Shown piece after piece: positions 35,301 to 39,535 of a stretch of DNA of 64,000 nucleotides. Source of the DNA: Loripinus fragilis (taxonomy: Eukaryota > Mollusca > Bivalvia > Lucinida > Lucinidae); NCBI GenBank assembly GCA_964019695.1, contig OZ026520.1, forward strand, positions 31,964,120 through 32,028,119, written 5' to 3'. Numbering within the stretch: position 1 is the first letter of the stretch; each line of letters opens with the position of its first letter. The translations under genes and the position numbers were made by a program. A model generated the notes under the pieces. It saw only the letters and a program-made list of their open reading frames with translations. It did not search any database and was not told the origin of the DNA.

Positions 35301-35569
35301 TTCAGAGAGGTTTGACTGTATGTTAAATTTTAATAAAATTTATAATAATTGTTTTGGATTTACCTACTGATGATTCGAACTTCTAATAATTCGAAATAAA
35401 ATATCAAAGTCTAAAATGCCTGTACGAAATTCAACGGAATCAGTATCGTATTAGCTGTAACATTTTACATTTCAGGCTGAAAGACTTTGATAACAGACGT
35501 ACAAGCATGATGACCAAAGAAAGTTCAAGCCTAAGTGGATCAAGTTTCTCAAAAGACATGATTTATTGA
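2075..35569 (+). CDS. Gene A: spliced protein with basic N-terminal half and EF-hand-like C-terminal half (17 exons, 5' end missing)
   Basis: Exons: 2075-2300, 3090-3323, 3838-3896, 5155-5250, 7230-7282, 8474-8507, 9365-9403, 9646-9794, 13650-13779, 15955-16083, 17364-17479, 18894-18968, 23938-24023, 28085-28301, 29894-30019, 32946-33112, 35476-35569. Every junction has AG/GT and matching phase, giving 675 residues and a TGA. Residues 1-250 are charged and low in complexity (RRQYLAQRDKRRAEREKRRR, many K/R/S/D). Residues ~248-296 hold a conserved-looking block (YFEVDKHGNVVLTKKKIDLS). Residues ~395-570 are helical with the helix-loop-helix rhythm of two EF-hand pairs, but the loops lack the regular acidic ligands, so calcium binding is doubtful. 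The C-terminus is Ser-rich. No signal peptide or membrane span is visible. The first visible exon begins in phase 1 and the sequence upstream is all repeats, so earlier exons lie outside the window. I do not recognise the family. The gene structure is well supported; the fold is inference. Confidence 0.88.
2314..2542. repeat. Family 7 repeat with 40-bp central palindrome
   Basis: It starts AACCCATATAAGCCTAGCGTCC. A palindrome at 2362-2412 is built around CAGACGCCGCAGAATGCGGCGTCTG. It ends ATAAATGGGTTAAA, complementary to its start. It begins 13 bases inside a gene A intron. Confidence 0.6.
3090..3323 (+). CDS. Gene A exon 2
   Basis: The acceptor is TTTTGTTAG and the donor GTAAGT. The split Leu codon (TT|G) and the split Asp codon (GA|T) fit both neighbours. 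It encodes residues 76-152, hydrophilic, with a basic motif SGRRRKSSNAS that could be a nuclear-localisation or kinase site (inference). Confidence 0.86.
3337..3500. repeat. Family 11 repeat, partial
   Basis: It contains GGTTATAAAACTTTTTTTCC and TCATAAATGTTAAAATGCCA, matching the left part of 55773-56015. It starts about 13 bases inside a gene A intron. Confidence 0.5.
3838..3896 (+). CDS. Gene A exon 3 (small, Lys/Arg-rich)
   Basis: A 59-base exon with acceptor TGTGTTTCAG and donor GTATGC. It encodes residues 154-172, including GGKRKRKTGEG. It is too short for a simple ORF scan; frame continuity on both sides supports it. Confidence 0.8.
4190..4352 (-). mobile_element. tRNA-derived SINE copy
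   Basis: On the minus strand it has a Pol III B-box-like GGTTCGAGTCTC at 4305-4316, then a body with AGTCTTGGTC and a tail with GACATGACAG. Body and tail match 58505-58805. Confidence 0.5.
4526..4994. repeat. Long inverted repeat enclosing a family 1 palindrome
   Basis: The outer arms (4526-4647 and 4888-4994) pair through GGTTATTCGAAGTGAAAAGT and its complement. The centre, 4648-4887, is a family 1 element. No other family 1 copy here carries these arms. Confidence 0.65.
4648..4887. repeat. Family 1 palindromic MITE, copy 1
   Basis: It starts TGAGCCGCCACTTGACATTT and ends CACATGTCACGGCTCA. It holds GACCAGCCTGCGCATACTCG and AAAAGGAGGCTGCACAGG. It lies in a gene A intron. Confidence 0.65.
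4995..5112. repeat. Family 1 half copy
   Basis: It has CGACATGTGATTTCCAACAA, then a perfect CTCTGATCAGACTGTGCATA palindrome. It ends at the AATT microsatellite before gene A exon 4. Confidence 0.5.
5113..5142. repeat. (TTAA/AATT)n microsatellite
   Basis: Six or so TTAA units lie just before the exon 4 acceptor. Confidence 0.8.
5155..5250 (+). CDS. Gene A exon 4
   Basis: The acceptor is CCACTTTTACAG and the donor GTAAAT. Both ends are in phase 1. It encodes residues 174-204, with LKPLPTIPQGKILDDR. An AATT microsatellite and a partial family 1 element lie directly upstream. Confidence 0.8.
5755..5990 (+). repeat. Family 10 repeat unit
   Basis: It shares CACGAACAGACTCAATAAAA and GGTTCTCTCTTTTTCTGAA with the units at 10178 and 14283. 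Confidence 0.5.
6213..6292. repeat. ~80-bp hairpin
   Basis: The arms GCATTTTGAAAGGCA and TGCCTTTCAAAGTGC meet with almost no loop (CATTTTGCC centre). The outer arms GGAAAAAATAAT and ATTATTTATTTTTTCC also pair. Confidence 0.65.
6900..7055 (-). mobile_element. Family 9 tail fragment
   Basis: The complement of 6990-7050 reads GCCTCCCCATTTGCCTGGCT then TCTAAAGCGGTGAG, matching the AAGGCGG block of family 9. Confidence 0.4.
7230..7282 (+). CDS. Gene A exon 5 (53 bases)
   Basis: The acceptor is TTATTTTCACAG and the donor GTTAGT. It encodes residues 206-222 (DGSSKGGKTSRSHKSFK), a Ser/Lys linker. It enters in phase 1 and leaves in phase 0, as both neighbours require. Confidence 0.78.
8166..8236. 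repeat. Near-perfect hairpin in a gene A intron
   Basis: The arm AAAATGGAGCATTTGCTC is followed by a 5-base loop and then GAGCAAATGCTCCATTTT. The flanking AAAATATTAT and ATAATATTTT extend the stem. Confidence 0.75.
8474..8507 (+). CDS. Gene A exon 6 (34-base microexon)
   Basis: The acceptor is TTCTATTTTAG and the donor GTAATT. It encodes TTGDDDDTLSS plus one base of a Gly codon. It is supported only by splice sites and phase. Skipping it would break the frame, because it enters in phase 0 and leaves in phase 1. Confidence 0.72.
9365..9403 (+). CDS. Gene A exon 7 (39-base microexon)
   Basis: The acceptor is ATGTTTTGTAG and the donor GTCAGT. It encodes LDGTSRKDEGEK. It begins and ends in phase 1, so it could be skipped without changing frame. 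Confidence 0.73.
9646..9794 (+). CDS. Gene A exon 8 (conserved-looking block)
   Basis: The acceptor is TTTTAATTTTAG and the donor GTAAAT, in phase 0. It encodes residues 248-296: a YFEVDKHGNVVLTKKK strand-turn segment, then two short helices around ITAEELKALGID and SAKEIAKKLK. This is the least repetitive part of the N-terminal half and the best query for a homologue search. Confidence 0.86.
9945..10165. repeat. Family 8 repeat
   Basis: It has AACCAGTCTGCTCAGCTTCA at the left, GCTGATCAGACTGCGCGGAA in the middle and GAAGACAGGTTTTCAGGCCC at the right. Confidence 0.55.
10178..10585 (+). repeat. Family 10 repeat, two tandem units next to the reverse transcriptase
   Basis: Two units each contain GAAAGCAGAATACC, GTGAGAATTGTTGCACT, CCAATAAAAC or the equivalent, and TTCTGATATTGTAG plus TTTCTGAAGGATCTGT. 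The second unit ends 40 bases before the truncated reverse-transcriptase frame. Confidence 0.55.
10628..11695 (+). mobile_element. Reverse transcriptase of a retroelement, 5'-truncated, 355 codons
   Basis: The open frame covers the palm from just after motif A. LPHNLIKDKL is the sequence that normally follows the first catalytic Asp. Then come YRQVVGIPMGTNCAPLVADL (motif B), RYLDDVL (the catalytic YxDD box) and AAFLDLHLSI, with a long C-terminal part ending SDSMMVPTKRLIY. The motif-A Asp is lost, so this copy should be inactive. The motif style is closest to Penelope-like elements as I remember them; no GIY-YIG endonuclease is visible and the class is uncertain. A stop codon lies directly before the frame, so its TTG start is not real. 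It sits in the gene A intron between exons 8 and 9. Confidence 0.8.
11696..12230 (+). mobile_element. 3' untranslated tail of the reverse-transcriptase element
   Basis: The block order is GGTAGGGGCCTGATGCTTTG, CGGGCCCACCG, GGCGCCGTTAAACCGG, TTTAAGCCC, AAGGCGGTACTTC, CTTGGCTCTCGTTTG, ACTTTCCCATTGGTATCCTG, TGATTGTATCGATTCCTGAT. The same blocks recur at 12968, 25290 and, inverted, at 43690. Confidence 0.7.
12968..13112 (+). mobile_element. Solo 3' tail of the same retroelement
   Basis: It repeats GGCTCTCGTTTGTGGTGTCT through TGATTGTATCGACTCCTGAT and TACTTACTTT, with no coding part. It lies about 740 bases downstream of the main copy. Confidence 0.65.
13650..13779 (+). CDS. Gene A exon 9
   Basis: The acceptor is TTTGTTTCAG and the donor GTAAGT. 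It encodes residues 297-339, an acidic segment with DDYGSDISESDIANDPDLD. The intron before it (9795-13649) holds the reverse-transcriptase element. Confidence 0.84.
13857..14040. mobile_element. Family 3 Tc1-like MITE
   Basis: It begins TACAGTAAAAGCTGTC and ends GACAGGTATTACGGTA. The inside matches the copy at 28352 (TTAATGACAAAAGGTAGCTT). It lies in the gene A intron after exon 9. Confidence 0.6.
14100..14245. repeat. Family 8 repeat, inverted
   Basis: It contains AACAACAAAGGCGCAGACCA and CACAGTCTGATAAGTGCC, the complement of the family 8 core. Confidence 0.5.
14283..14577 (+). repeat. Family 10 repeat unit
   Basis: It contains GAAGGATCTGTTATTCC, GGGAAAGCAGAATACC, GTGAGAATTGTTGCACTTTC and ATATTGTAGGTTCTCTC. 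A C-rich run (CCCCCCTCCCCCCC) lies inside. Confidence 0.5.
14690..14825 (+). mobile_element. Family 9 tail fragment
   Basis: It has CATCTTGATGGGGAAGAGAG through TGGTATTTCCTGATCATACT, matching 1410-1540. Confidence 0.6.
14845..14998. repeat. Family 8 repeat
   Basis: It contains AAAGCAGTCTGCTTAGCTAC and TGATCAGACTGTCCAGATGT. Confidence 0.5.
15083..15545. repeat. Family 4 fold-back with duplicated left arm
   Basis: ATAGAGAATACTAGGTGAG occurs at 15084 and again at 15172. Both copies are followed by TTTGATA and GACATCGCGAGGCTTGC. The right arm has GGCCTGGTAAACTTGATATC. A non-palindromic end with ACGTCAT motifs follows. Confidence 0.6.
15955..16083 (+). CDS. Gene A exon 10
   Basis: The acceptor is CATATCTTTTCAG and the donor GTAAGA. 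It encodes residues 341-382, a basic amphipathic stretch (KRVNIILRRGGSALRRHMEK) that starts the ordered C-terminal half. A hairpin begins about 12 bases after the donor. Confidence 0.86.
16096..16180. repeat. Short fold-back 12 bases after a splice donor
   Basis: AAATAAAGCACAATGA pairs with TCATTGTGCTTTATTT. The inner GGCTGCTTGC and GCTAGCAGCC are partly complementary. Confidence 0.6.
16912..17213 (-). repeat. Family 5 fold-back
   Basis: Read on the minus strand: GAGTGCTCACGTTTTATGAA, CATTTTATCTC-type arms, CGTGCTCTTGTATTG complement, then TAAACTGCTAGTGGTTTA and GACGCGACGTCATG. Confidence 0.6.
17364..17479 (+). CDS. Gene A exon 11 (EF-hand-like helix-loop)
   Basis: The acceptor is CAATCTTTTCAG and the donor GTAAGT. 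It encodes residues 384-421. The helix SRIDSYARAF followed by an acidic loop (VVEDSDLDTVLNSN) resembles an EF-hand with incomplete ligands. Confidence 0.86.
17692..17990 (-). mobile_element. Family 9 tail
   Basis: On the minus strand it contains TTTTGCAATCATCTTGCC-type sequence, then GAAGAGAGAATTGGTTGC and GTGGCATTTCCTGGCCATAC. The ORFs of 79 and 78 codons on the minus strand are accidental. Confidence 0.55.
18005..18180. repeat. TAATC/GATTA-rich low-complexity cluster
   Basis: About a dozen TAATC or GATTA units occur on both strands within 175 bases, including GTAATCATGATT-type palindromes. No regular period is visible. Confidence 0.6.
18894..18968 (+). CDS. Gene A exon 12
   Basis: A 75-base exon, phase 0 at both ends, with acceptor ATTGTTTTTTCAG and donor GTAGGT. 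It encodes residues 422-446 (EARVALDGVPSIQHM and onward), the helix after the first EF-like loop. Confidence 0.84.
19185..19325. repeat. Family 2 hairpin, one arm shortened
   Basis: ACATGTGTTTGGGTGCTCAA, then AGAACCGTCTCATCGTACCC, then ACAACATATGTTTTGGTTGA. The GAGACGG arm is missing. Confidence 0.55.
19655..20520. repeat. Long interspersed repeat with internal tandem duplication
   Basis: It starts TACCCCCTACAAACTTTG and ends CGGGGGGTATCT. Two units (about 19963-20156 and 20157-20335) each contain CAACTCCTACCACAGCTTTT and GAGTTTGGTTTGGAAAAAAA. The short ORFs here are not genes. Confidence 0.6.
20580..20672 (-). repeat. Family 5 fragment
   Basis: AGCTTAATAAATTGAATAAT and GAGCACTCATGTAAGATTCT match one arm of the family 5 fold-back. 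Confidence 0.45.
20862..21092. repeat. Family 6 element
   Basis: It begins CTGATCCAGGGGTCC, holds GGGCCATCATCGGTCCGC and ends CACTCTGGATCCAC. The centre matches 46810-46880. Confidence 0.45.
21905..22108. repeat. Family 8 repeat
   Basis: It contains AAACCAGTCTCTTTAGCTGG and CAGGGATGCGCAGGTTTGTC, and ends GAAGACAGGTCTTCTTGCG. Confidence 0.5.
22482..22850. repeat. Family 4 fold-back
   Basis: It starts ATAGAGAATACTAGGTGAG. The arms GATATCAAGTTTACCAGGCA and GCCTGGTAAACTTGATATCA are near-perfect complements. The centre has ACATCGCGAGATTTGCTGG. The tail has GCAACGTCATCATG. Confidence 0.65.
23440..23632. repeat. Family 2 hairpin with duplicated right arm
   Basis: TCATCGAGACGGTTCTCTTG then AGTACCCACAACATATGTTT occurs twice in direct repeat, at about 23491 and 23534. 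Confidence 0.6.
23633..23850. repeat. Family 7 repeat
   Basis: It has CATATAAGCCTAGCGTCC, AGACGCCGCGTCTGATCAGG and TTTGGCTTAAATGGGTTAAA. The central palindrome is shorter than at 2314. Confidence 0.6.
23938..24023 (+). CDS. Gene A exon 13
   Basis: The acceptor is TCTATTCTAACAG and the donor GTAAGA. It encodes residues 447-474 (VLHIDEASLLTFRMFAVVTA and onward), the second half of the first EF-hand-like pair. The loop is shortened and carries only Asp-Glu. Confidence 0.85.
24500..25830 (+). pseudogene. Degenerate reverse-transcriptase element
   Basis: From about 24660 it matches the element at 10628 (CCAACTTAATAAAGCCAA onward). It has at least two frameshifts and an in-frame stop (near 25014) before SDSMMV near 25265. 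The 3' tail (GGCGCCGTGGAACCGG, CCCATTGGTATCCTGGGTCA) continues to 25830. Before 24660 the sequence is not the reverse-transcriptase palm but family 9 tail (GTTTGCTCCCATT…GTCC), so this copy joins a tail to a body. It lies in the gene A intron between exons 13 and 14. Confidence 0.7.
25962..26292 (+). repeat. Family 5 fold-back
   Basis: It starts ATAGAGGATCTTACATGAG. The arms ATTTATTAAACGA and CGAGTTTAATAAAT enclose AAAGAGATAAAATG and CATTTTATCTCTTTT. The right part holds ACTCCTAGTGGTTTATCG and ends GACGCGACGTCATATG. Confidence 0.65.
26965..27967. mobile_element. hAT-like nonautonomous element, copy 2 (~1 kb)
   Basis: The terminal inverted repeats are CAGTGAGTCACTTAATCACG at the left and the complement of ACTAAAGTGGCTCACTG at the right. 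CAG/CTG ends suggest hAT, but no 8-bp target duplication is visible. It has no transposase frame. It is an inverted copy of 1-909. Confidence 0.65.
28085..28301 (+). CDS. Gene A exon 14 (second EF-hand-like pair)
   Basis: The acceptor is TTATTTTAG and the donor GTAAGT. It encodes residues 476-547: helix LADIERKLDLYKAMFYHN, a Ser/Thr/Asn loop, helix TDSLKIELIAGGLNW, then YILEKMEPNNWGE. The helix spacing matches an EF-hand pair, but the ligand residues are mostly not acidic. Confidence 0.88.
28352..28562. mobile_element. Family 3 Tc1-like MITE with TA target site
   Basis: Flanking TA lies at 28350-28351 and 28563-28564. The ends are CAGTAAAACCTGTCTTAAGC and its complement. The centre GAATGCTCCCCTTGGAGCGTTC is a palindrome. 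It lies 50 bases into a gene A intron. Confidence 0.75.
28665..28805. repeat. Family 2 hairpin
   Basis: CACATATGTTGTGGGTACTC, AAAAGAACCGTCACAATGAG, then CCCAAAACATATGTTTAAAC. Confidence 0.55.
28975..29065. repeat. Family 7 fragment
   Basis: GATCTGGGTCTGTACTGTTT and AGACGCTAGGCTTATACAGG are the complement of the family 7 left half. Confidence 0.5.
29370..29840. repeat. 460-bp palindrome just before gene A exon 15
   Basis: GGTGGCCAATCACGTGGTC at the left pairs with GACCATGTGATTGGCCACC at the right. Long inner stretches also pair (CATAACTTTCGTTATAGTAA with TTAGTATGACGAAAGTTATG). The two 120-codon ORFs, one on each strand, are mirror images of the same arms and are not genes. Confidence 0.75.
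29894..30019 (+). CDS. Gene A exon 15
   Basis: The acceptor is CTATTTTCAG and the donor GTATGT, in phase 0. It encodes residues 548-589: the last EF-like helix (ISFLDYMCYIPLFLSMHDNI), then a Pro/Arg-rich linker. A 460-bp palindrome ends about 55 bases upstream. A family 6 element starts about 14 bases after the donor. Confidence 0.87.
30034..30288. repeat. Family 6 element with C-rich and CCA tracts
   Basis: It begins GTGGATGCAGAGGGGGCGGG and ends TTTTCTGGATCCGCATG. It holds GGACCCAAAGGGTCC and a C10 run followed by (ACC)n. It starts 14 bases after the exon 15 donor. Confidence 0.5.
30735..31000 (-). mobile_element. Family 9 tail
   Basis: The + strand reads GATCAGGAAATACCACAGTC, then CACACAGCAATCACAAGACG, then CCTATAGAGATGATTGCAAA, the complement of 1380-1540. 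Confidence 0.6.
31179..32445 (+). pseudogene. Broken mariner transposon and transposase
   Basis: TA-flanked ends (31177-31178, 32446-32447) carry imperfect inverted repeats CGAGGCATGATCGAAAAG and CGAGGGATGATCAAAAGG. Transposase pieces: MEKLEIRAVIKYFSKKGMPP and ESPSYSTVKKWAAEVKKGRE near 31360-31540, an altered middle, then LLLQNNAPAHSLQV and PPYSPDMAPSDFYLFSKLKF near 32080-32230. These match the mariner helix-turn-helix and the second and third catalytic-region signatures; DNAPAH has become NNAPAH, which removes a catalytic Asp. Several frameshifts are present, so it is inactive. It sits in the intron between gene A exons 15 and 16. Confidence 0.82.
32755..32862. repeat. Family 7 core
   Basis: CAAACAGTGTAGACCCTGAT, a TGCAGCATTATGCTGCA palindrome, then TCTGGGTCTGCACTGCTTGG. 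Confidence 0.55.
32946..33112 (+). CDS. Gene A exon 16
   Basis: The acceptor is TTATTTTTTCAG and the donor GTATGA. It encodes residues 590-644, a Met/Lys/Asn-rich helical region (ILNKYKSDKLTR at its end). A family 8 element begins about 12 bases inside the following intron, so the same reading frame runs on into repeat sequence; that extension is not coding. Confidence 0.85.
33125..33378. repeat. Family 8 repeat 12 bases after the exon 16 donor
   Basis: ACACAAGAAAACCTGACATT at the left, then GTGCGAATGCGCAGACTGGT, then CCCCAAAGACATGTTTTTTC at the right. Confidence 0.55.
33651..34405. mobile_element. Giant fold-back element, copy 1 (~755 bp)
   Basis: The left end AAGGGGATATTGCTTTCAAA then AGCTCTTACTTG pairs with CAAGTAAGAGCTTTTTGAAA then GCAATATTTCC at the right. 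Arms of about 350 bases pair throughout (CGCCCCAACATACAGCTTTT with AAGCTGTATGTTTGGGCG). No transposase frame is present. Confidence 0.72.
34610..34690. repeat. Hairpin
   Basis: CTTTATAGTATGGTGACCTT pairs with GTTCACCATACTATAAAG. Confidence 0.6.
34715..34795 (-). mobile_element. Family 9 tail end fragment
   Basis: AGTATGATCAGGAAATACCA then CAATCCCACACTGTAGACCA, matching the 3' terminus of family 9. Confidence 0.5.
34828..34935. repeat. Hairpin of ~45-bp arms
   Basis: TATATAAAATTTGGTGAAAT pairs with ATTTCACCAAATTTTATATA. The loop is near TTGAGTGAAAA. The 80-codon ORF overlapping it is not supported. Confidence 0.65.
35270..35325. repeat. Family 3 fragment, right end
   Basis: CCAATATTTGGTCTTCTTTT then GGCCGCTTCAGAGAGGTTTG and ACTGTA. 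Confidence 0.5.
35476..35569 (+). CDS. Gene A terminal exon with stop
   Basis: The acceptor is CATTTCAG. The split Arg codon (AG|G) fits exon 16. It encodes residues 646-675, a Ser-rich tail (KESSSLSGSSFSKDMIY), and ends at TGA 35567-35569. AATAAA follows 5 bases later and a fold-back repeat begins at once. Confidence 0.84.
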
Positions 35570-35573
35570 TTCT

Positions 35574-35579
35574 AATAAA
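35574..35579 (+). promoter_or_regulatory. Possible polyadenylation signal AATAAA for gene A
   Basis: AATAAA lies 5 bases after the stop codon and overlaps the start of a fold-back repeat. A 3' UTR this short would be unusual, so the real signal may lie further on (AATAAA also occurs near 35925). Confidence 0.3.
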
Positions 35580-35725
35580 TAGAGAATCTATCATGGGTGT
35601 GAGAGTAGGATAGAAAAATCCGTCTTGAGGATCGCCGTTTGACATCAGGAGGCTTGCCGAGTGATGACAAACGGTGATCCCGAGGGACGGATTTTGCTAT
35701 CCTACCCTCACACGAATAATGGATC
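35578..35725. repeat. Fold-back directly after the gene A stop
   Basis: It starts ATAGAGAATCTATCATGGGT. The arms GAGAGTAGGATAG and CTATCCTACCCTC, and GTTTGACATC and GATGACAAAC, enclose AGGAGGCTTGCCGAG. The centre and start resemble families 4 and 5. Confidence 0.7.
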
Positions 35726-35745
35726 CTTTTTCTTGCTCACCGCTG

Positions 35746-35780
<35 letters not shown>

Positions 35781-35790
35781 TTGATTTATT
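35746..35790. repeat. (TTTA)n microsatellite
   Basis: About ten TTTA units. Confidence 0.85.
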
Positions 35791-35924
35791 CATTTAAAAA
35801 TAAGCTTCGAGAATATGCTAAGACTTCACACGATGACCTTACTTGACGTCCCGGCTAAGCATGGGTAAGATAAGGTTTTCTATCCCAGGGTAAAATCTCA
35901 GATATCCTTATCCGGTGTGCAAGA

Positions 35925-36255
35925 AATAAAGCATCTTACATGAGTGCTTATGTTTTATTGAATTTATCAAACGAGTCAAGGAAAAGAGATAAAATGCGAG
36001 GCTTTTCAAGCATTTTATCTCTTTTTCGCAACGAGTTTAATAAATTCAGTAAAAGAAGAGCATGAATGTTAGATTCTGTTTATCATATGACATTAAGATT
36101 ACTTTGAAATCTCATTTCTGGCGTAAAAACTTTTGTCATTAAGTATGCAACGTTATTATGGACGTCATAACGTTTCCCGAAAATCTGTAAACCACTAGTG
36201 GTTTATCAATTTTATTGCATGGCTTTATTTCACTCCCAGACGTGACGTCATATGA
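35925..36255 (+). repeat. Family 5 fold-back
   Basis: CTTACATGAGTGCTTATGTT, arms TTTATCAAACGAG and CGAGTTTAATAAA, CCACTAGTGG centre in the right part, end GACGTGACGTCATATG. Confidence 0.65.
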
Positions 36256-36609
36256 TAATAGACATTTACAAAACCACTCATATTTTTGCTTTTATCAGCT
36301 AGTTCTGTCTCCTTTAACCTTTGAAAATGCTTTGTACCAAGATCAGGTCTGACAAAATAAGGGATCTGATCTGGGTTCATTCTGGTTCTGAAATAATTGT
36401 TAAAAGTTATTACTATATTGACTAAAACAAAAACAGCAGGTGACGATTATGCAATAAATCACACAGGATTCAAAAAGTTATACAGGTATACATACATAAG
36501 ATCCAATTACTGTATGTTAAACCTAAGGTAGATTAAGGGTGATTGAACACCAGCGATTTTGTTTGTGGGTCTAAGGTCAGACAATGTTGGCATGCAAAGT
36601 GCCATGGCA

Positions 36610-36770
36610 GGCTTCCAGATAAGAGTGTATTGGAAAACTATTTTCTTCATTTCTCACCCAAAACATATGTTGTGGGTACTCAAAAGAACCGTCTCAATGA
36701 GACGGTTCTTTTGAGCACACAAAACACATTTTAAATTGATGAGTGATAAAATAATTACAGTTTAACGCTC
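36610..36770. repeat. Family 2 hairpin, complete
   Basis: The perfect palindrome AAAAGAACCGTCTC AATGAGACGGTTCTTTT is centred near 36692. The outer arms are ACATATGTTGTGGGTACTC and GAGCACACAAAACACAT. Confidence 0.7.
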
Positions 36771-37034
36771 ATAAAATTTCCTGATCTTGGCCTATGGGTC
36801 AGGGTTACGGTATCAGATGACTCTTGAGTGACATTCTGGGCATGGTTCTGTAAGGTCCATTGCTCCAATGAGGGGTCATCCAACAATGTTCCAGGCAGTA
36901 ATGTTGTGTTTTATATGGGCCAGGATATGACAAAAGGTGCAAAAGTTGTTCTTATCAATATCTAGCCAATGTTAAAACTGTAAAGTACAACCTCTTACAG
37001 GCATGTGCATTTCCTGTAAGTTTTCAGCAATAAT

Positions 37035-37265
37035 TGAGCCGCTGCATGTGATTTTCAGCAATGTGGCAAGTGTAGATTCCGACGACCCTCTGCAGCCTCC
37101 TTTTAAGCTTAGAAACTCCAAATGGTGTTCAGTCATTAGCTTAACAATCATAGCATACTCAAGCGACTAGCAAAGGCTCTGATCAGACTGCGCGTATGCG
37201 CAGGCTGATCTGAGACTTTGCTGGTCGCACATACCACATTGTTGGAAATCTCATACCGTGGCTCA
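37035..37265. repeat. Family 1 palindromic MITE
   Basis: TGAGCCGCTGCATGTGATTT at the left, GATCAGACTGCGCGTATGCG inside, ATTGTTGGAAATCTCATACC at the right. Confidence 0.65.
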
Positions 37266-38269
37266 ATTATCTTCAACATTGAGAAATATGTAGAGGTTGG
37301 AAGCTACAAATTGAACACAGTTTTGAACATGTCAAGAAAGACGTTTATACTAATATGACATCCGAGTACCGGTCTGCAGTTGCTTTCTCTTGTTTTCTCA
37401 GTATAAACATCTAAGATATAGAATTAATTAACATGTATTTTCTCTGTTGCCACTTAAATTAAAAAAAATGTATGAATTTATAGTTTATACATTATCACGC
37501 TTAGGGATGTCAGTTACAACGCAAGGTGGTTCTGGACGACAATTCGTTACGGGCCTATGACGACTGCTTACCTGTGCTGGACGACAGGTAACGGGTTTTA
37601 GATGACAGATTTAGGGTTTTGGACGACAGTAGAGGGGGGCAACACACACAGACGTTGCAGAAAATGATAATATAGTGTGTTTGGCTATTTTAAATAATTC
37701 CTGTCATATTAGTGTTTGTAAGTTTGACATTAGAAGTACAAACACTATAGATATTTGTAGTTAAATTGTAAAATTCTGGTCTGGAAAAGAAACTTCAGAA
37801 ATGTGTAATTTGTGATTAATTACTTGCGTTCTCGTCATGAAATAAGCATAAATGGTCAGACAATAGATCTCACATGATTTTTCAGTCAATTGTAACACGT
37901 CTTTCTTAAAAGAAAACTGAAAACCTCAAAAATTTCATTTTTCTAATGTTACTGGTTAGAGACGACTGTGTAACAGGCAATAGACGACGTCAGTTTTTCT
38001 GTAACAGATGTGAGACGACATTTTCTTCCTTTCACGAACACTTGAGTAGACGAAAATACTGCTCTGAAGCCTATTCAACTCCTGAAGAAGTAGTTCAGCA
38101 TTGTGCGACCTCCCTTTGAATGTGCATGCCAAGTTAATCAGAAGAATTTAAAGGTTAATTCCATATATGGGATTGGTGGCATTTTAGTCTTCTGGTTCCA
38201 GAGAATATTTAAAAGCTGTTTTATCTTATTTGAGCATGGCGGCATCTTGGTCACGAGAGCAAGAAGTTG

Positions 38270-38580
38270 GTGAGGATGATCAGGAAATACAACTATCATA
38301 AACTCCAGACCAACCCACTACATCATGAGGAAAAGCCACTGAACCTTTACAGTAACAAGATATCCGTAAGACAATAAAAGCAAAGCTACCAGCTCTCTCT
38401 TTCTCTTCAACATAATTGCAAAACTAGGAAGGGCGCAAAATAATGCATACCAAAACAAAGACAAACACAGAACCCCCATAATGAGAAGTACATTAAACAA
38501 TAGATCAACAACAAGAGAATCACCGCCTTAGAATGGACAGCAGCCTAAGCAACGGGGGTGGGGGCTTAAATGCATTTTAA
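38270..38580 (-). mobile_element. Family 9 tail nested in the 2.7-kb element
   Basis: GATGATCAGGAAATACAACT through GCTCTCTCTTTCTCTTCAAC and GCAACGGGGGTGGGGGCTTA, the complement of family 9. Confidence 0.6.
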
Positions 38581-39439
38581 GATCATTCCAATAACTATCT
38601 TCCCTCCATCCTAAGGAGTCTCCATATGAAATTCGATTGACATTGTGGTTTCAAAGGAGATGTTTGAAAATGTTGACGAACAGACAGACGAATGGAGGCT
38701 GGAGTCATTTGTATACTATTAGCTCACCTCGGAGCCTTCAGCTTTGGTATGCTTAAAACGTTCTTTTATTCAACCACGTATGATATGTGACTTACACTTT
38801 GTCAGACCTGGAGCTTATTTAGGGCAATTGCGGGTAATACTTCCTACATTAACATCTTCTTAATTGTTTGCATACAGTTTGCTTAATTTATGGACTGTCA
38901 ATTTATGAAATAAAAAGGATATGTCAATTTTTCATAATCTCACATGGAAGTTTTCAGCATTTTACAAATTTTCTGAAAAAAATCCAAGTCCTTAATATTA
39001 AGCTAATATATTTGTAATCGCCATCCGGCTTCCTAATTTGAATTTTAATTAATGCTCATGACCTCAAGCTTTCTAGAAAATGTGAAAATGTATTTGTTTT
39101 CCCAAGCCATGTTAAGATACTGCATGATATATTTTGGTTATTCCCCCATAAAAGGATTTCGATTTTTGGAGTAAATTATATATACAAAATCTGACAAAAA
39201 AAATCTTCTTTATTTTTATTATTTCATGGACTATCATTTGACATTTAAGAAAAAAGAAAAAAATGGGGTCACCAGACTAATCATGTTGTGGGAGGGCGAA
39301 AGTTATCCCACCCCCACAAATTTCGAGGATAATTCAATTTAAAAATTTAAGGAGTGTAATTTTTGTCATTTATATAAAACCATATTTCTTGTATGAAGTA
39401 ATTTTGCATTACAAGAGAAAAAAAGAAAAAAAAGAAAAA

Positions 39440-39535
39440 AAAATGTTATAAGTGCCCACCATGGAATCGACCCTGGTCCTCTGGTTCCAAAGTCTGACAC
39501 GCTTAGCACAAGGCCACGATGTCAAGTCATGTGCG
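39440..39535 (-). mobile_element. tRNA-like SINE head fragment
   Basis: The complement reads TGGCCTTGTGCTAAGCGTGT (A-box-like) and, about 35 bases on, GGGTCGATTCC (B-box-like). It lies inside the 2.7-kb element. Confidence 0.4.
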